Shown here: one piece after another, positions 1-8,278 of the stretch
How positions within the stretch are numbered: the stretch's first letter is position 1
How the letters are laid out: each line of letters begins with the position of its first letter
DNA from: Actinomycetes bacterium
GTDB lineage: Bacteria > Actinomycetota > Actinomycetes > Propionibacteriales > Propionibacteriaceae
Assembly: GCA_023419175.1 (NCBI GenBank)
Contig: JAEZYG010000057.1
Location: 1-64,000 of the forward strand
Reading direction: 5' to 3'
DNA length: 64,000 bases
The notes under the pieces: model-generated
Databases searched by the model: none
What the model was told of the DNA's origin: nothing
The model's input: the letters and a program-made list of their open reading frames with translations, nothing else
Position numbers and translations under genes: made by a program

Positions 1-101
1 CCTAGGAGCATCCCCCCCCCAACAGCGAAAGCCAGAGCAGTTCTCGCCGCTTTCTTCAGCGCAGAACTCCTCCCCTTTCGTTCCTTTGATTGTGAGATCA
101 C
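1..101 (-). CDS. N-terminus of an exported protein, truncated by the window edge
   Basis: The second of two nearby GTG codons (99-101 on the complement) has an AAGGAGG ribosome site about 7 nt upstream. The 33 codons read here give a basic N-terminus, then a hydrophobic stretch (TALAFAV, three Gly, MLL) that looks like a signal peptide. The hydrophobic part is encoded partly by nine consecutive G (C at 12-20), which keep the frame open to the window edge. The product is unknown. Its position just beyond the sialate operon suggests a secreted or lipid-anchored protein of the same pathway, such as a sialidase or glycosidase, but that is only inference. Confidence 0.55.
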   Translation of the reverse strand, partial: MISQSKERKGRSSALKKAARTALAFAVGGGMLL

Positions 102-139
102 TCTCACTCCTCCTTCCCCCATAGGGAGCTGTCAGTTTC

Positions 140-167
140 CAACAAAATATGCGGATGGATTTTGTTG
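140..167. promoter_or_regulatory. 9-bp inverted repeat, probable operator
   Basis: CAACAAAAT (140-148), ten spacer bases, then ATTTTGTTG (159-167): perfect 9-bp arms with centres about two helical turns apart. It lies 40-65 nt upstream of the GTG start of the leftward partial gene, where a promoter is expected. The A/T-rich arms do not make a convincing terminator. The binding protein is unknown; ROK, LacI and GntR regulators all use sites of this geometry. Confidence 0.45.
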
Positions 168-336
168 TACCAAAGGACAAGAGTGAATTCAATTCAACGA
201 CATATCGCTTTTTAAGCAAAAGAGGGAAAAGCGCAAAGAGATTTATATGAACCTTCAACTACTTTTTAGAATTGCTTGTCGCCCTAAAAAGATAGGAGAA
301 GGTGAACAAACCACGATCCCGCATTCCACCAGCGAC

Positions 337-373
337 AAAATGCCCACCTGCTTCTACAAAGAGCAGATGGGCA
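337..373 (-). terminator. Rho-independent terminator of the sialate operon
   Basis: A 12-bp stem with one mismatch (341-352 against 362-373) and a 9-nt loop is followed on the minus strand by TTTTG. It sits 20 nt past the nagA stop, so it ends the leftward operon before the next gene. Confidence 0.75.
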
Positions 374-394
374 GTTGAGATAGAAAGGGAGATC

Positions 395-1564
395 CTAAGA
401 GGATGGTGAATAGAGACGACCGTCTTTATAGACCTTGACCACCCGGCAGAGTTCATCAAGCAGAACGGCAGTCAACGGTTTTCCAACCTCGATCTGGGTA
501 TCGATTGACAGATCAAGAGCCTGAATAGGAGCCAGGCAGACCGCCCTGACGATCGTATCCAGAGCAAGACCGTGAGCATAGGCGATAGCACATTCATCAC
601 CGAGGCACGCCGTCCCCCCAGCAATCGTGGACGTGCCGCTCAATGTCGCCACACCCGATTCAATCGTGACATCCAATCCGCCCAATTGATAGTCGCCATC
701 GGGCATACCCGCCCCCGCCATCGCATCGGTAATCAACATGGCTCCCGGACGATCCTCATCGTCCAAGACACGAATCACATCAGCCGCCAAAGACGGCTCG
801 ATATGCACACCATCACCGATCACCTCAACGACGCATTCACCGCGAGAAGCAGCTCTCATGAAACTGTGAATCGGCCCTGGCTCACGATGATGCAATGATG
901 GCATCGCGTTGAATAAATGGGTCGCTGTTTGGGCAGAACCTTCATATCCCTTTCTGCGGGCATAGGCAGTCGTCTTATCGAGAAGTTCAGCGGTGATCTG
1001 GCTCGTCGCATTCGTATGACCCCATGAGGGTTTCGCTCCATAATCGATCAATAATTCCGTTGCTTTATCAGCCTGAGGAAGTTCAGGAGCAAGAGTCATC
1101 GTCTTGATCCAGCCGCGCCCAGTCTCTAACCAGGTACGCAACTCATCGAGATCGGGATTGCGAATGACAGCAGGATTTTGAGCCCCCGGCTTATGGGGAG
1201 AGACATAGGGGCCTTCCATATGAATACCGACAAGTAATCCCTTATCGCAGGCTTTCACCAAAGCCTCAAGAGCTGGAAGAGGATCAGCCATCGACACTAA
1301 CGAGGCGACCAGATGGGTCGTCCCCCGTCTGCGATGAGTGGATACCGCTGTCGCGATCGCGTCCAGATCGTAATCATCAGGGAAGGAATATCCCCCTCCC
1401 CCATGGCAGTGGACATCGACGATAGCAGGAATCACTACCGGCCCTGCCGAAGGGGTATCGCCACCGGTTTTTTCCATCGCAACGACCACGCCGTGATCGT
1501 CCACCTCGATAGATGATGCGATCAGACGTCCATGAGCATCGAGCACTGGATAGGTCAATAACAT
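395..1564 (-). CDS. nagA: N-acetylglucosamine-6-phosphate deacetylase
   Basis: Hydrolyses GlcNAc-6-P to glucosamine-6-P and acetate in the cytoplasm, the step after NanE in sialate breakdown. The 389-residue protein has the amidohydrolase metal site HCHGGGG at about residues 52-58, the HMEGPY segment, GHTNA, ATHLFNAM and the catalytic-Asp motif LITDAMAG. The start is the ATG one base after the nanE stop; the open frame extends further upstream but only inside nanE. It is the last gene of the leftward operon and is followed by a terminator. No nagB (deaminase) is in the window, so the final entry step into glycolysis must be encoded elsewhere. Confidence 0.92.
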   Translation of the reverse strand: MLLTYPVLDAHGRLIASSIEVDDHGVVVAMEKTGGDTPSAGPVVIPAIVDVHCHGGGGYSFPDDYDLDAIATAVSTHRRRGTTHLVASLVSMADPLPALEALVKACDKGLLVGIHMEGPYVSPHKPGAQNPAVIRNPDLDELRTWLETGRGWIKTMTLAPELPQADKATELLIDYGAKPSWGHTNATSQITAELLDKTTAYARRKGYEGSAQTATHLFNAMPSLHHREPGPIHSFMRAASRGECVVEVIGDGVHIEPSLAADVIRVLDDEDRPGAMLITDAMAGAGMPDGDYQLGGLDVTIESGVATLSGTSTIAGGTACLGDECAIAYAHGLALDTIVRAVCLAPIQALDLSIDTQIEVGKPLTAVLLDELCRVVKVYKDGRLYSPSS

Positions 1565-1565
1565 G

Positions 1566-2249
1566 TCATTTCCGTTTCTCGACAGCGTCAACGAACCAGC
1601 TCGTGATCGTCGTCGGATGGGTGATCGCCGTGCCGACGACGACCGCATAGGCTCCCGCTTCCATTGCCTCTCGAGCCTGAGCTGGAGTATGAATTCGTCC
1701 TTCAACGAAGATCGGACGATCAGCATCCGCCTTGATTTGGGCGAGTAATTCCAGATCGGGGCCATCAGTCTTGGGACGATCATCGGTATAGCCAGCCAAT
1801 GTGGTACCGAGAATATCGGCACCAGCCTCTTGAGCCATCATCGCATCCTCATAGGACCCACAATCTGCCATGACGAGCACATCGGGGCGAATCTTTTTGA
1901 ATTCCTTCACCGTCTGAGCGAAAGTCAACCCATCTGGACGTTCACGACGCGTGCCGTCAATCGCAACGATCTCACAGCCCGTTCCAGCAACCGCCAAAGC
2001 ATGATGCAAGGTCGGAGTGATAAAGACCCCATCGTGACCGTCTTTCCATAAGCCGATCACTGGAACATCGACCGCTTGGTGAATCAAGGAGAGATCGGCT
2101 AAGCCTTGCGCCCTGATCGCACTCGCCCCACCTTGCACACAGGCTTGAGCGACCTGAGCCATCGTGCGCGGATCCCTCATCGGCTCGCCAGGATATGCCT
2201 GCGCCGAAGCGATGAGTTTGCCTTCGAGAAGGGTTAATAGTGGATTCAT
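1566..2249 (-). CDS. nanE: N-acetylmannosamine-6-phosphate 2-epimerase
   Basis: Converts ManNAc-6-P to GlcNAc-6-P, linking NanK to NagA. It is a (beta/alpha)8 barrel of about 227 residues with the family segments GLWKDGHDGVFITPT (Lys and His of the active site), AIDGTRRERPDG and a C-terminal phosphate loop (EGRIHTPAQ, GAYAVVVGTAIT). Two ATG codons are adjacent (2252 and 2249). The second is preferred because AAAGGA lies 6 nt upstream; the first would begin immediately after the nanK stop. Spacing to both neighbours is 1-4 nt, so translation is coupled. Confidence 0.93.
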   Translation of the reverse strand: MNPLLTLLEGKLIASAQAYPGEPMRDPRTMAQVAQACVQGGASAIRAQGLADLSLIHQAVDVPVIGLWKDGHDGVFITPTLHHALAVAGTGCEIVAIDGTRRERPDGLTFAQTVKEFKKIRPDVLVMADCGSYEDAMMAQEAGADILGTTLAGYTDDRPKTDGPDLELLAQIKADADRPIFVEGRIHTPAQAREAMEAGAYAVVVGTAITHPTTITSWFVDAVEKRK

Positions 2250-2252
2250 CAT

Positions 2253-3263
2253 CTATCCTTTCGCGCTATCAGCACATTGCGAGGCATGGGAAGCCGCCAG
2301 ACGAAACGCCCCATAGGCAGCGCCGATAATCGGGGCGTTCGTCCCCAAATTACTTTGACATATATCAATATCTTTCAAAGGCTCGATGAGCTCTGCCCTG
2401 AAAGATTTCTCTAAAGGAGCCCACCATATCTCACCAGCCCCTGCAACTCCGCCAGAGATGATGATGACATCGGGATCGATAGTTGCAGCAAGCCCCGCCA
2501 AAGCGACCCCTAACGCCTCGGCAGAATCGCGATATACCCTACAAGCTATCTCATCGCCAGATTCAGCGAGCAAACGCAAGTCCTTTGTCGTCGCTGCCTT
2601 GGACGGGTCTCCTCCCAACTCGATATATCGACGATAAATTTGAGGACCTGCCGCAATCGCCTCCAGATGACCGTCTCGTCCACAGGTACAACGCTGACCT
2701 TCCGCACCGCGCACAGGCAGATGACCGATCTCACCAGCGACACCGCGTCGTCCGGTAACGGTGGTGCCATTGATGACGATAGCTCCACCAACTCCCGTCC
2801 CTACGGCGGCAACCAAGACGATATCGGCACCCCGTCCGGCGCCTCTCCATGCCTCCCCTGCCGCATAGGCATTGACATCGTTATCGACAAAGACCGGCAG
2901 TAATCCCAAACCAGCCGATTCGAGACGAGAGGCGATCCCTTCAGCGACTTTCGTTCCCTTCCATCCCTTGATGGATTCGGTAGCAGAGATCACCGTCCCT
3001 GTTGCGATATCGATCATGCCGGCAGCACCGATTCCAACTCCTTGAATGGATATATCGCATCCAGGACTATCCGCTTGAGCGTTGGATACCACGGTGGTCA
3101 CCAAGGAGGCGATGGTATTGAGCATCGCCTCAGGTCCCTCTTGAGCAGGCGTAGGACGCGTGACGAGATCCGAGACGATCTGCCCATCGGCATCGACCAA
3201 TGCCGCCGCGATCTTCGTCCCGCCCAGATCAACACCTACGACCAGATCGGAATCTCGGTTCAT
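2253..3263 (-). CDS. nanK: N-acetylmannosamine kinase, ROK family
   Basis: Phosphorylates ManNAc with ATP. The 336-residue protein begins with the ROK phosphate loop GVDLGGTK and has the substrate segment GEIGHLPV. It then shows the ROK zinc motif as CTCGRDGHLE, where the usual third cysteine of CxCGxxGCxE is a histidine; His can still bind zinc. There is no N-terminal helix-turn-helix, so this is a kinase rather than a ROK repressor. GAGGATGAG precedes the ATG. It lies between nanA and nanE. Glucokinase activity cannot be excluded from sequence, but the context favours ManNAc. Confidence 0.85.
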   Translation of the reverse strand: MNRDSDLVVGVDLGGTKIAAALVDADGQIVSDLVTRPTPAQEGPEAMLNTIASLVTTVVSNAQADSPGCDISIQGVGIGAAGMIDIATGTVISATESIKGWKGTKVAEGIASRLESAGLGLLPVFVDNDVNAYAAGEAWRGAGRGADIVLVAAVGTGVGGAIVINGTTVTGRRGVAGEIGHLPVRGAEGQRCTCGRDGHLEAIAAGPQIYRRYIELGGDPSKAATTKDLRLLAESGDEIACRVYRDSAEALGVALAGLAATIDPDVIIISGGVAGAGEIWWAPLEKSFRAELIEPLKDIDICQSNLGTNAPIIGAAYGAFRLAASHASQCADSAKG

Positions 3264-3286
3264 CTCATCCTCGCTTTCTGCTTTCC

Positions 3287-4207
3287 TCAGCCCACGATAT
3301 GATCGCGGACGATCTGTTCAATCTGTGCTACGACCTCACCGTCCAATGCCTTGACAGGGAAGCACATCTGATTGGTTTCGATGATACCCAGAGCGCGCAT
3401 CGCCGTCTTGAAAGCTCCAACGCCCGCAGCATCTCCAGAACGTCCCACCGAAGTGAAAACAATCTCGAAACCACGGCAGATCTCATCTTGAAGTTGACGA
3501 GCTTTCTCCCAATCTTTCACCTGAGCTGCTCGCCACATGTCGACATAGCGAACCGGATCGATATTGGCATAGCCGGGAACCACACCATCAGCTCCCAAAA
3601 GGAGCATTCCATCGACGACACATTCATGTCCTGTCAGCAAAGACAGTGGATGACCAGCATCCTCATTGGCCATCACCAGACGGCGGAATCCGACATCATC
3701 TCCCGAAGAATCCTTCACACCTGCCAAAGTGCCCTCAACACCTAACTGGATGAGCATATCTCGACTGAGTTTGACTCGATTGAGACGGACGGGCACATCA
3801 TAAGCGAACAGAGGGAGAGGGATCGCCTGAGCGATAGCGCGGAAATGATCGCTGATCTCGTTAACATCATTGATCGCATAGAACGGACAAGCCGAGACGA
3901 TAGCATCGGCTCCGAGAGCTTCAGCCCGCTTGGCATGGTCGATGACGCGATGAGCTGTCATATCGATTGCTCCAACGATAATCGGCACAGCCCCATTGGC
4001 CCGCTTAACGACGCGATCTACGATCTGGTCACGCTGACGATCGGTTAAATAGGCAGTCTCGGCGGTAGAGCCGAGAAGGAATAGCCCATTCACCCCAGCA
4101 TTCAACAGATGATCGACGAGACGATCAAGGCTGTCATCATCAACCTGCCCTGCAGCGTTTAAGGGAGTAACGACCGGGGGAATCACCCCGGTAAATCGAG
4201 TATCCAT
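3287..4207 (-). CDS. nanA: N-acetylneuraminate lyase
   Basis: Class I aldolase that cleaves Neu5Ac to ManNAc and pyruvate. It is 306 residues, the usual size for the DHDPS/NAL family. The family pattern is clear: a GST-x-E loop (GSTAETAYLT), the catalytic Tyr in AYDVPVR and the Schiff-base Lys in AGVKDSS. The GSTAE loop differs from the GSTGE of the E. coli lyase. The family also contains dihydrodipicolinate synthases, but the nanK/nanE/nagA neighbours make sialate lyase the best reading. GAGGAA precedes the ATG, and the gene starts 20 nt after the transporter ATPase gene. Confidence 0.87.
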   Translation of the reverse strand: MDTRFTGVIPPVVTPLNAAGQVDDDSLDRLVDHLLNAGVNGLFLLGSTAETAYLTDRQRDQIVDRVVKRANGAVPIIVGAIDMTAHRVIDHAKRAEALGADAIVSACPFYAINDVNEISDHFRAIAQAIPLPLFAYDVPVRLNRVKLSRDMLIQLGVEGTLAGVKDSSGDDVGFRRLVMANEDAGHPLSLLTGHECVVDGMLLLGADGVVPGYANIDPVRYVDMWRAAQVKDWEKARQLQDEICRGFEIVFTSVGRSGDAAGVGAFKTAMRALGIIETNQMCFPVKALDGEVVAQIEQIVRDHIVG

Positions 4208-4227
4208 GAATTTCCTCTATTCTGTGC

Positions 4228-5034
4228 TCACAGCAAAGACGGCACGGAGCTAAGCAACATCTTGGTGTAATCCTGCTGCGGATTATTGAAAATTTCTTTC
4301 GTGGTATTGACTTCAACCAGTTGACCGCTGTTCATGACCGCGATGCGATCGGAGATATAGCGCACCGTATTGATGTCGTGGGAGATAAATACCAGACCTA
4401 AGCCGAGCGATACCTTCAGATCTTGTAAAAGATTCAAAACCTGCGCTCGCACGCTGACGTCCAAAGCGCTGGTCGGCTCATCGGCGACGATGATGTCGGG
4501 ATCGAGAGCCAATGCACGGGCGATAGCGACGCGTTGACGCTGGCCACCTGAGATCTGACGGGGCAAAACGTCGAGAGCGCTTTGAGGTAAGCCGACGACC
4601 GAGAGTAGCTCGCGTACACGGGCTTCACGTTCGCGCTCAGAACCCAAACCGTGAACCTTCAAAGGATCCATCAAGGTATCGCGGATAATCATGCGCGGAT
4701 TCAAAGCGGTAGCGGGATCTTGGAAGACCACTGAGACCGATCGCCCCAATTCCTTACGATCCTTTGCAGATGAACCCAGCGGACGTCCCTTGAAAATCAC
4801 CTCACCAGAAGTGACTGTTTGGAGACCGACCATCACACGAGCGGTGGTGGACTTACCACAACCGGATTCACCGACGATGCCCAAGGTCTCCCCACGCCTC
4901 ACAGTCAATGACACATCGTTGACGGCATGGACGGTATCGGGCTTAAAAAGAGAACCCGTGCGGGAGCGGTGAATGACATGAACGCCTTTCAGCTCGATGA
5001 CCGGATCGGTATCGGGATTCCATGAGGTGCTCAT
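4228..5034 (-). CDS. satD: Sialic-acid/peptide-type ABC transporter ATPase
   Basis: Second nucleotide-binding subunit of the importer, of the oligopeptide (DppF/OppF) type. The 268-residue protein shows Walker A GESGCGKST, signature SGGQRQR and Walker B IIVADEPTSALD, then a His switch (FISHD). Its ATG overlaps the stop of the fused permease-ATPase gene (ATGA), so the two are coupled. The symbol follows the Sat/Sia-type sialic-acid transporters, which are peptide-type ABC systems. The substrate is inferred from the operon, because peptide and nickel importers look alike. Confidence 0.8.
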   Translation of the reverse strand: MSTSWNPDTDPVIELKGVHVIHRSRTGSLFKPDTVHAVNDVSLTVRRGETLGIVGESGCGKSTTARVMVGLQTVTSGEVIFKGRPLGSSAKDRKELGRSVSVVFQDPATALNPRMIIRDTLMDPLKVHGLGSEREREARVRELLSVVGLPQSALDVLPRQISGGQRQRVAIARALALDPDIIVADEPTSALDVSVRAQVLNLLQDLKVSLGLGLVFISHDINTVRYISDRIAVMNSGQLVEVNTTKEIFNNPQQDYTKMLLSSVPSLL

Positions 5035-7133
5035 CGACGACCCTCCTTAGCCAAGAGCGCTTCCAATTCCTCAGTGATGGCGTAACGGTGCCCTGGTTCT
5101 CCTGCAACATCTTTGAGATGTGGACGACAATCCAAACCGACCTCGGGATAGCTTGACCGCGGAGCAAAACGGTCTCCGCGAACGAATTCCCTGGGAGAAG
5201 GAACCGTGCCGGGCACCTGATGTAAACGGTTTGACCCCGACTCGATTGAGAGGACAGCACCAAGCAGACCTCGCGTGTACTCGTGCATCGGATTGGTCAA
5301 CAACTGGGTAGTAGTGCCCTGTTCAACAACCTGTCCCGCGTACATGACGGTGATGGAATGAGCCAATTTCGCCACCAAAGCGAGATCGTGGCTGACGAAT
5401 ACCATTGCGAAACCGAGTTGTTCACGCAATTCATTGAGCAATTCAACGACCTGTTCTTGAACAGTCACATCGAGAGCTGTCGTAGGCTCATCTGCAATGA
5501 CCAGGGACGGATCGCGTGTCAAAGCCATTGCGATCAATACTCGCTGACGCTGACCACCTGATAATTCATGGGGATAGGACTTTAAGGTGCGCACCGGATC
5601 AAGACCGACCAAATGCAAAAGATCCTCTGCCGAACGGGTTCCCCCACGCGTGGTCAGCTGTTTCATCTGGGCGCTGATCAGCATGGACGGGTTCAAGCTG
5701 GACAAGGCGTCTTGATAGATCATCGACAGTTCATGGCCGCGAAGATCATTGTGCTCTGAAGGGGTCAACTGCAACAGATCTTTGCCCTTGAAGAGGATCT
5801 GTCCACCGATACGGGCAGTGGTCGGCAACAATCCCATGATCGCCATTGAGGTGATCGACTTACCGCAGCCGGATTCACCGACAAGACCCATCGTCTCTCC
5901 AGGACGGACGGAGAAAGAGACCGAATCGACGATATCGACCTCACCGTGTTGGGCGGGGAATGCGATCGACAGGTCTTTAACTTCGAGAATCGGAGCCGCA
6001 TTATCGCGATAGATCAGACGGTCGTTACGAGCCAATTCAGCTTCACGCAAGACTTGTAGACGTTCAGCGAGCGGAATATCAGAACCTGCCGGACGGACGA
6101 TGGTGCTCAACGAGCTCATCCCTTCAATGGAGCTTGCCTGAACCTTCTCACCTCCGCGTTCAGCCATAGCCTTCTCGTCGGCTTCCACGTCAGCTTTCAC
6201 CTTGATGCGCGGTGAAGCCATCGCATCGGTCAAACCTTCAGAGAGGATATTGAGGCATAGGGTTGTGATGAGGATCATCAAACCGGGGAAGAAGGTCGTC
6301 CACCAATGTCCTGTCAGCAAATATTCCTTACCTTCGGAAAGCATATTGCCCCATGTAGGAGCGTTCACCGAGGAAATACCCGCACCGATAAATGAAAGGG
6401 ATGCCTCAAAGACGATGGCATCGGCCACCAAGACCGTGGCGAAAACCATGATGGGAGCGATACAGTTACGCGCCACATGAACTGCCAAAATCCACCAATT
6501 CGATGAGCCCATGACCTTGGAGGCAGCCACATAATCTTCACCGAATTGAGTCAAGACATTGGCTCGCACCACACGGGTGAGCTGGGGGACATAAAGGATA
6601 GCAATCGCAACGATGATGACAGGAATCATCGGCAAGATATTGGACAATGCCAAGACCAAAACAGCCGCCAAAGCGATACCGGGGAAGCTCATCAGCACAT
6701 CGAGAGTGCGCATGAGCAATTCCGAAATCCACTTGCGAGCCGTCGCCGCAATCGAACCGAGGACAGCCGCCACGATCAAAGCAAGACCTGTCGAGCAGAT
6801 GCCGACGATTAGCGAAATACGCGCACCGTAGAGAACTCGGGAGAAGACGTCTCGTCCGGCTCCATCCGTACCGAATAGATGGGCTCCCTGCGGGGGGACA
6901 GAGTTATCGACAATACGCTGATCCCCTACCCCTTCGATATGGATGACGGTCTCCTGGGAGGTCAGATTGGTAGCCCCAGGATTATAGGGAGCCAAGAGGG
7001 GAGCGAGAATGGCAGCTATTGCGATCAAAGCCAAGACGATGACAGCGATCTTGGAGCCCAGAGGCATAGCTTTCCACCCTTGGAAGCGCATTCCAGGCTG
7101 CGAAACCTTATTGAGAGTTTTACGGTGCAGCAT
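5031..7133 (-). CDS. satC: ABC transporter permease-ATPase fusion protein
   Basis: One 700-residue chain combines a DppC-type permease (about residues 1-310) and a DppD-type ATPase (about 385-700). The permease has a membrane helix near 25-50, the EAA-type loop GEDYVAASKVMG and further helices. The ATPase has GESGCGKS, SGGQRQR and IADEPTTALD, ending with the oligopeptide-binding C-terminal segment. A hydrophilic linker of about 70 residues joins them without a stop or frameshift. The same fusion is known, as I recall, in SatC/SiaG of sialic-acid ABC importers. The ATG at 7133 has AGGAG 6 nt upstream; a GTG at 7136 is the alternative. Confidence 0.82.
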   Translation of the reverse strand: MLHRKTLNKVSQPGMRFQGWKAMPLGSKIAVIVLALIAIAAILAPLLAPYNPGATNLTSQETVIHIEGVGDQRIVDNSVPPQGAHLFGTDGAGRDVFSRVLYGARISLIVGICSTGLALIVAAVLGSIAATARKWISELLMRTLDVLMSFPGIALAAVLVLALSNILPMIPVIIVAIAILYVPQLTRVVRANVLTQFGEDYVAASKVMGSSNWWILAVHVARNCIAPIMVFATVLVADAIVFEASLSFIGAGISSVNAPTWGNMLSEGKEYLLTGHWWTTFFPGLMILITTLCLNILSEGLTDAMASPRIKVKADVEADEKAMAERGGEKVQASSIEGMSSLSTIVRPAGSDIPLAERLQVLREAELARNDRLIYRDNAAPILEVKDLSIAFPAQHGEVDIVDSVSFSVRPGETMGLVGESGCGKSITSMAIMGLLPTTARIGGQILFKGKDLLQLTPSEHNDLRGHELSMIYQDALSSLNPSMLISAQMKQLTTRGGTRSAEDLLHLVGLDPVRTLKSYPHELSGGQRQRVLIAMALTRDPSLVIADEPTTALDVTVQEQVVELLNELREQLGFAMVFVSHDLALVAKLAHSITVMYAGQVVEQGTTTQLLTNPMHEYTRGLLGAVLSIESGSNRLHQVPGTVPSPREFVRGDRFAPRSSYPEVGLDCRPHLKDVAGEPGHRYAITEELEALLAKEGRR

Positions 7134-8098
7134 CACACGCTCCTGATTCTCGGGTTGACCAGCACATATAGCATGTCCACGATGATGTTGATGATGATGA
7201 ACGCACAGGCGATAGTGATCGATACACCCATGACGATATTGACGTCATTACGGGTAATACCTTGGAAGATCAACTGTCCCATACCTTGAATATTGAAAAT
7301 CATCTCGATGACGACCGCACCACCCATGGCGTAGCCAACACGCAAACCCAAGACGGTGATGGGGGTAATCAAGGCATTGCGTAAGACATTGCGTCCAACG
7401 ACAACAGATTTCGGAATACCTGCGCCGATCGCGGTACGCACATAGTCACGATCAAGTTCTTCAACCATCGCGGTACGCACGACTCGGGTAAGCGATCCTA
7501 AGGTGGGTACGCCGACAGCGATAGCAGGAAGGAAGATCACATTGATATAGCCTGCTGGGTCATCGGTGAAATGAACCCAATTGGTCACCACAGCGGGGAA
7601 AGTGCCGGTACCGCCAGGGACATCGGAGAACATCTGGATGAGCAAAAGGGCCAACCAGAAGGAAGGGGTAGCCAGGCAGAGAATGGAAATCACTCGAATG
7701 AGCTGGTCAGGCCAACGATCGCGGAAGAGAGCAGCGGTCACGCCAAGGATCGTGGCTAATAAGACCGCGAAAAACAGTCCGATGAAAGTCAACTGTAAGG
7801 TGATGGGGAAGGCGTTTTTCACCAATAAGGAGATATTTTCTCCGGTGAAGCTCTGTCCGAGATCCCCTTGGACGAGATGACCCAGATAGCTAAAGAAACG
7901 ACTGATGAGCGGGTCGTTGAGATGGTGGGCTTCGCGATAGGCCTCAAGGGCTCCAGGACTGGCTGCCTCTCCCAATGCCAGACGAGCGGGGTCTACATTG
8001 GAAAAGGACATGACGATAAAGACGAGCACAGTCACACCCAAGACCATCACGGGTAGAGCGATAAGGCGTCTACCGATCAGGCGGATAAGGTTCGTCAC
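7133..8098 (-). CDS. satB: ABC transporter permease (DppB type)
   Basis: Inner-membrane subunit of the importer, 321 residues. The N-terminus matches the family (IGRRLIALPVMVLGVTVLVFIVM as the first helix), followed by a periplasmic stretch and about five more helices. The cytoplasmic coupling loop is seen as DRDYVRTAIGAGI. It starts with GTG, with AAAGGAG upstream. Its stop overlaps the GTG/ATG start of the fused gene. It is separated from the binding-protein gene by a strong hairpin, so it is probably made at a lower level. Confidence 0.85.
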   Translation of the reverse strand: MTNLIRLIGRRLIALPVMVLGVTVLVFIVMSFSNVDPARLALGEAASPGALEAYREAHHLNDPLISRFFSYLGHLVQGDLGQSFTGENISLLVKNAFPITLQLTFIGLFFAVLLATILGVTAALFRDRWPDQLIRVISILCLATPSFWLALLLIQMFSDVPGGTGTFPAVVTNWVHFTDDPAGYINVIFLPAIAVGVPTLGSLTRVVRTAMVEELDRDYVRTAIGAGIPKSVVVGRNVLRNALITPITVLGLRVGYAMGGAVVIEMIFNIQGMGQLIFQGITRNDVNIVMGVSITIACAFIIINIIVDMLYVLVNPRIRSV

Positions 8099-8176
8099 GT
8101 AAGGGCTCCTTTGCTGACGTGCGATGACCTACAGAGATAGGTTGAGCCGCGAGCGGCTAAGAACAGTCTATATTTA

Positions 8177-8188
8177 TCAGATGTCTGA
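8177..8188. promoter_or_regulatory. Palindrome resembling the satA operator
   Basis: TCAGATGTCTGA is two 5-bp inverted arms around TG. It shares ATGTCTGA with the 19-bp palindrome in front of the binding-protein gene. It lies between the binding-protein terminator and the permease gene, about 80 nt upstream of the latter, and could be a second site for the same regulator or an internal promoter control. Confidence 0.4.
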
Positions 8189-8227
8189 CGCCTACCTCGC
8201 GGTGTCACTTTTACAGATTTCAGACTA

Positions 8228-8258
8228 CAAAAAGGGAGTGGGGATTCCCCACTCCCTT
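8228..8258 (-). terminator. Terminator/attenuator between satA and satB
   Basis: A near-perfect 13-bp inverted repeat (8232-8244 and 8246-8258, core GGGAGTGGGGA) is followed on the minus strand by CTTTTTG. It lies 20 nt past the binding-protein stop. Partial termination here would yield excess binding protein over membrane subunits, as is usual for ABC importers. It may also protect the 3' end of a satA-only transcript. Confidence 0.8.
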
Positions 8259-8278
8259 CCGGTCTAGCAAAGAGACGA

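Noticed and set aside
259..459. 66-codon minus-strand open frame
   Set aside because: It runs across the operon terminator into nagA in the wrong frame and has no ribosome site.
572..898. Plus-strand open frame inside nagA
   Set aside because: Shadow of nagA in another frame; Arg/His/Ser-rich composition typical of antisense reading.
3287..4207. Dihydrodipicolinate synthase (dapA)
   Set aside because: Same family, but it lies between the transporter and nanK/nanE/nagA; dapB is far away at 38.5 kb.
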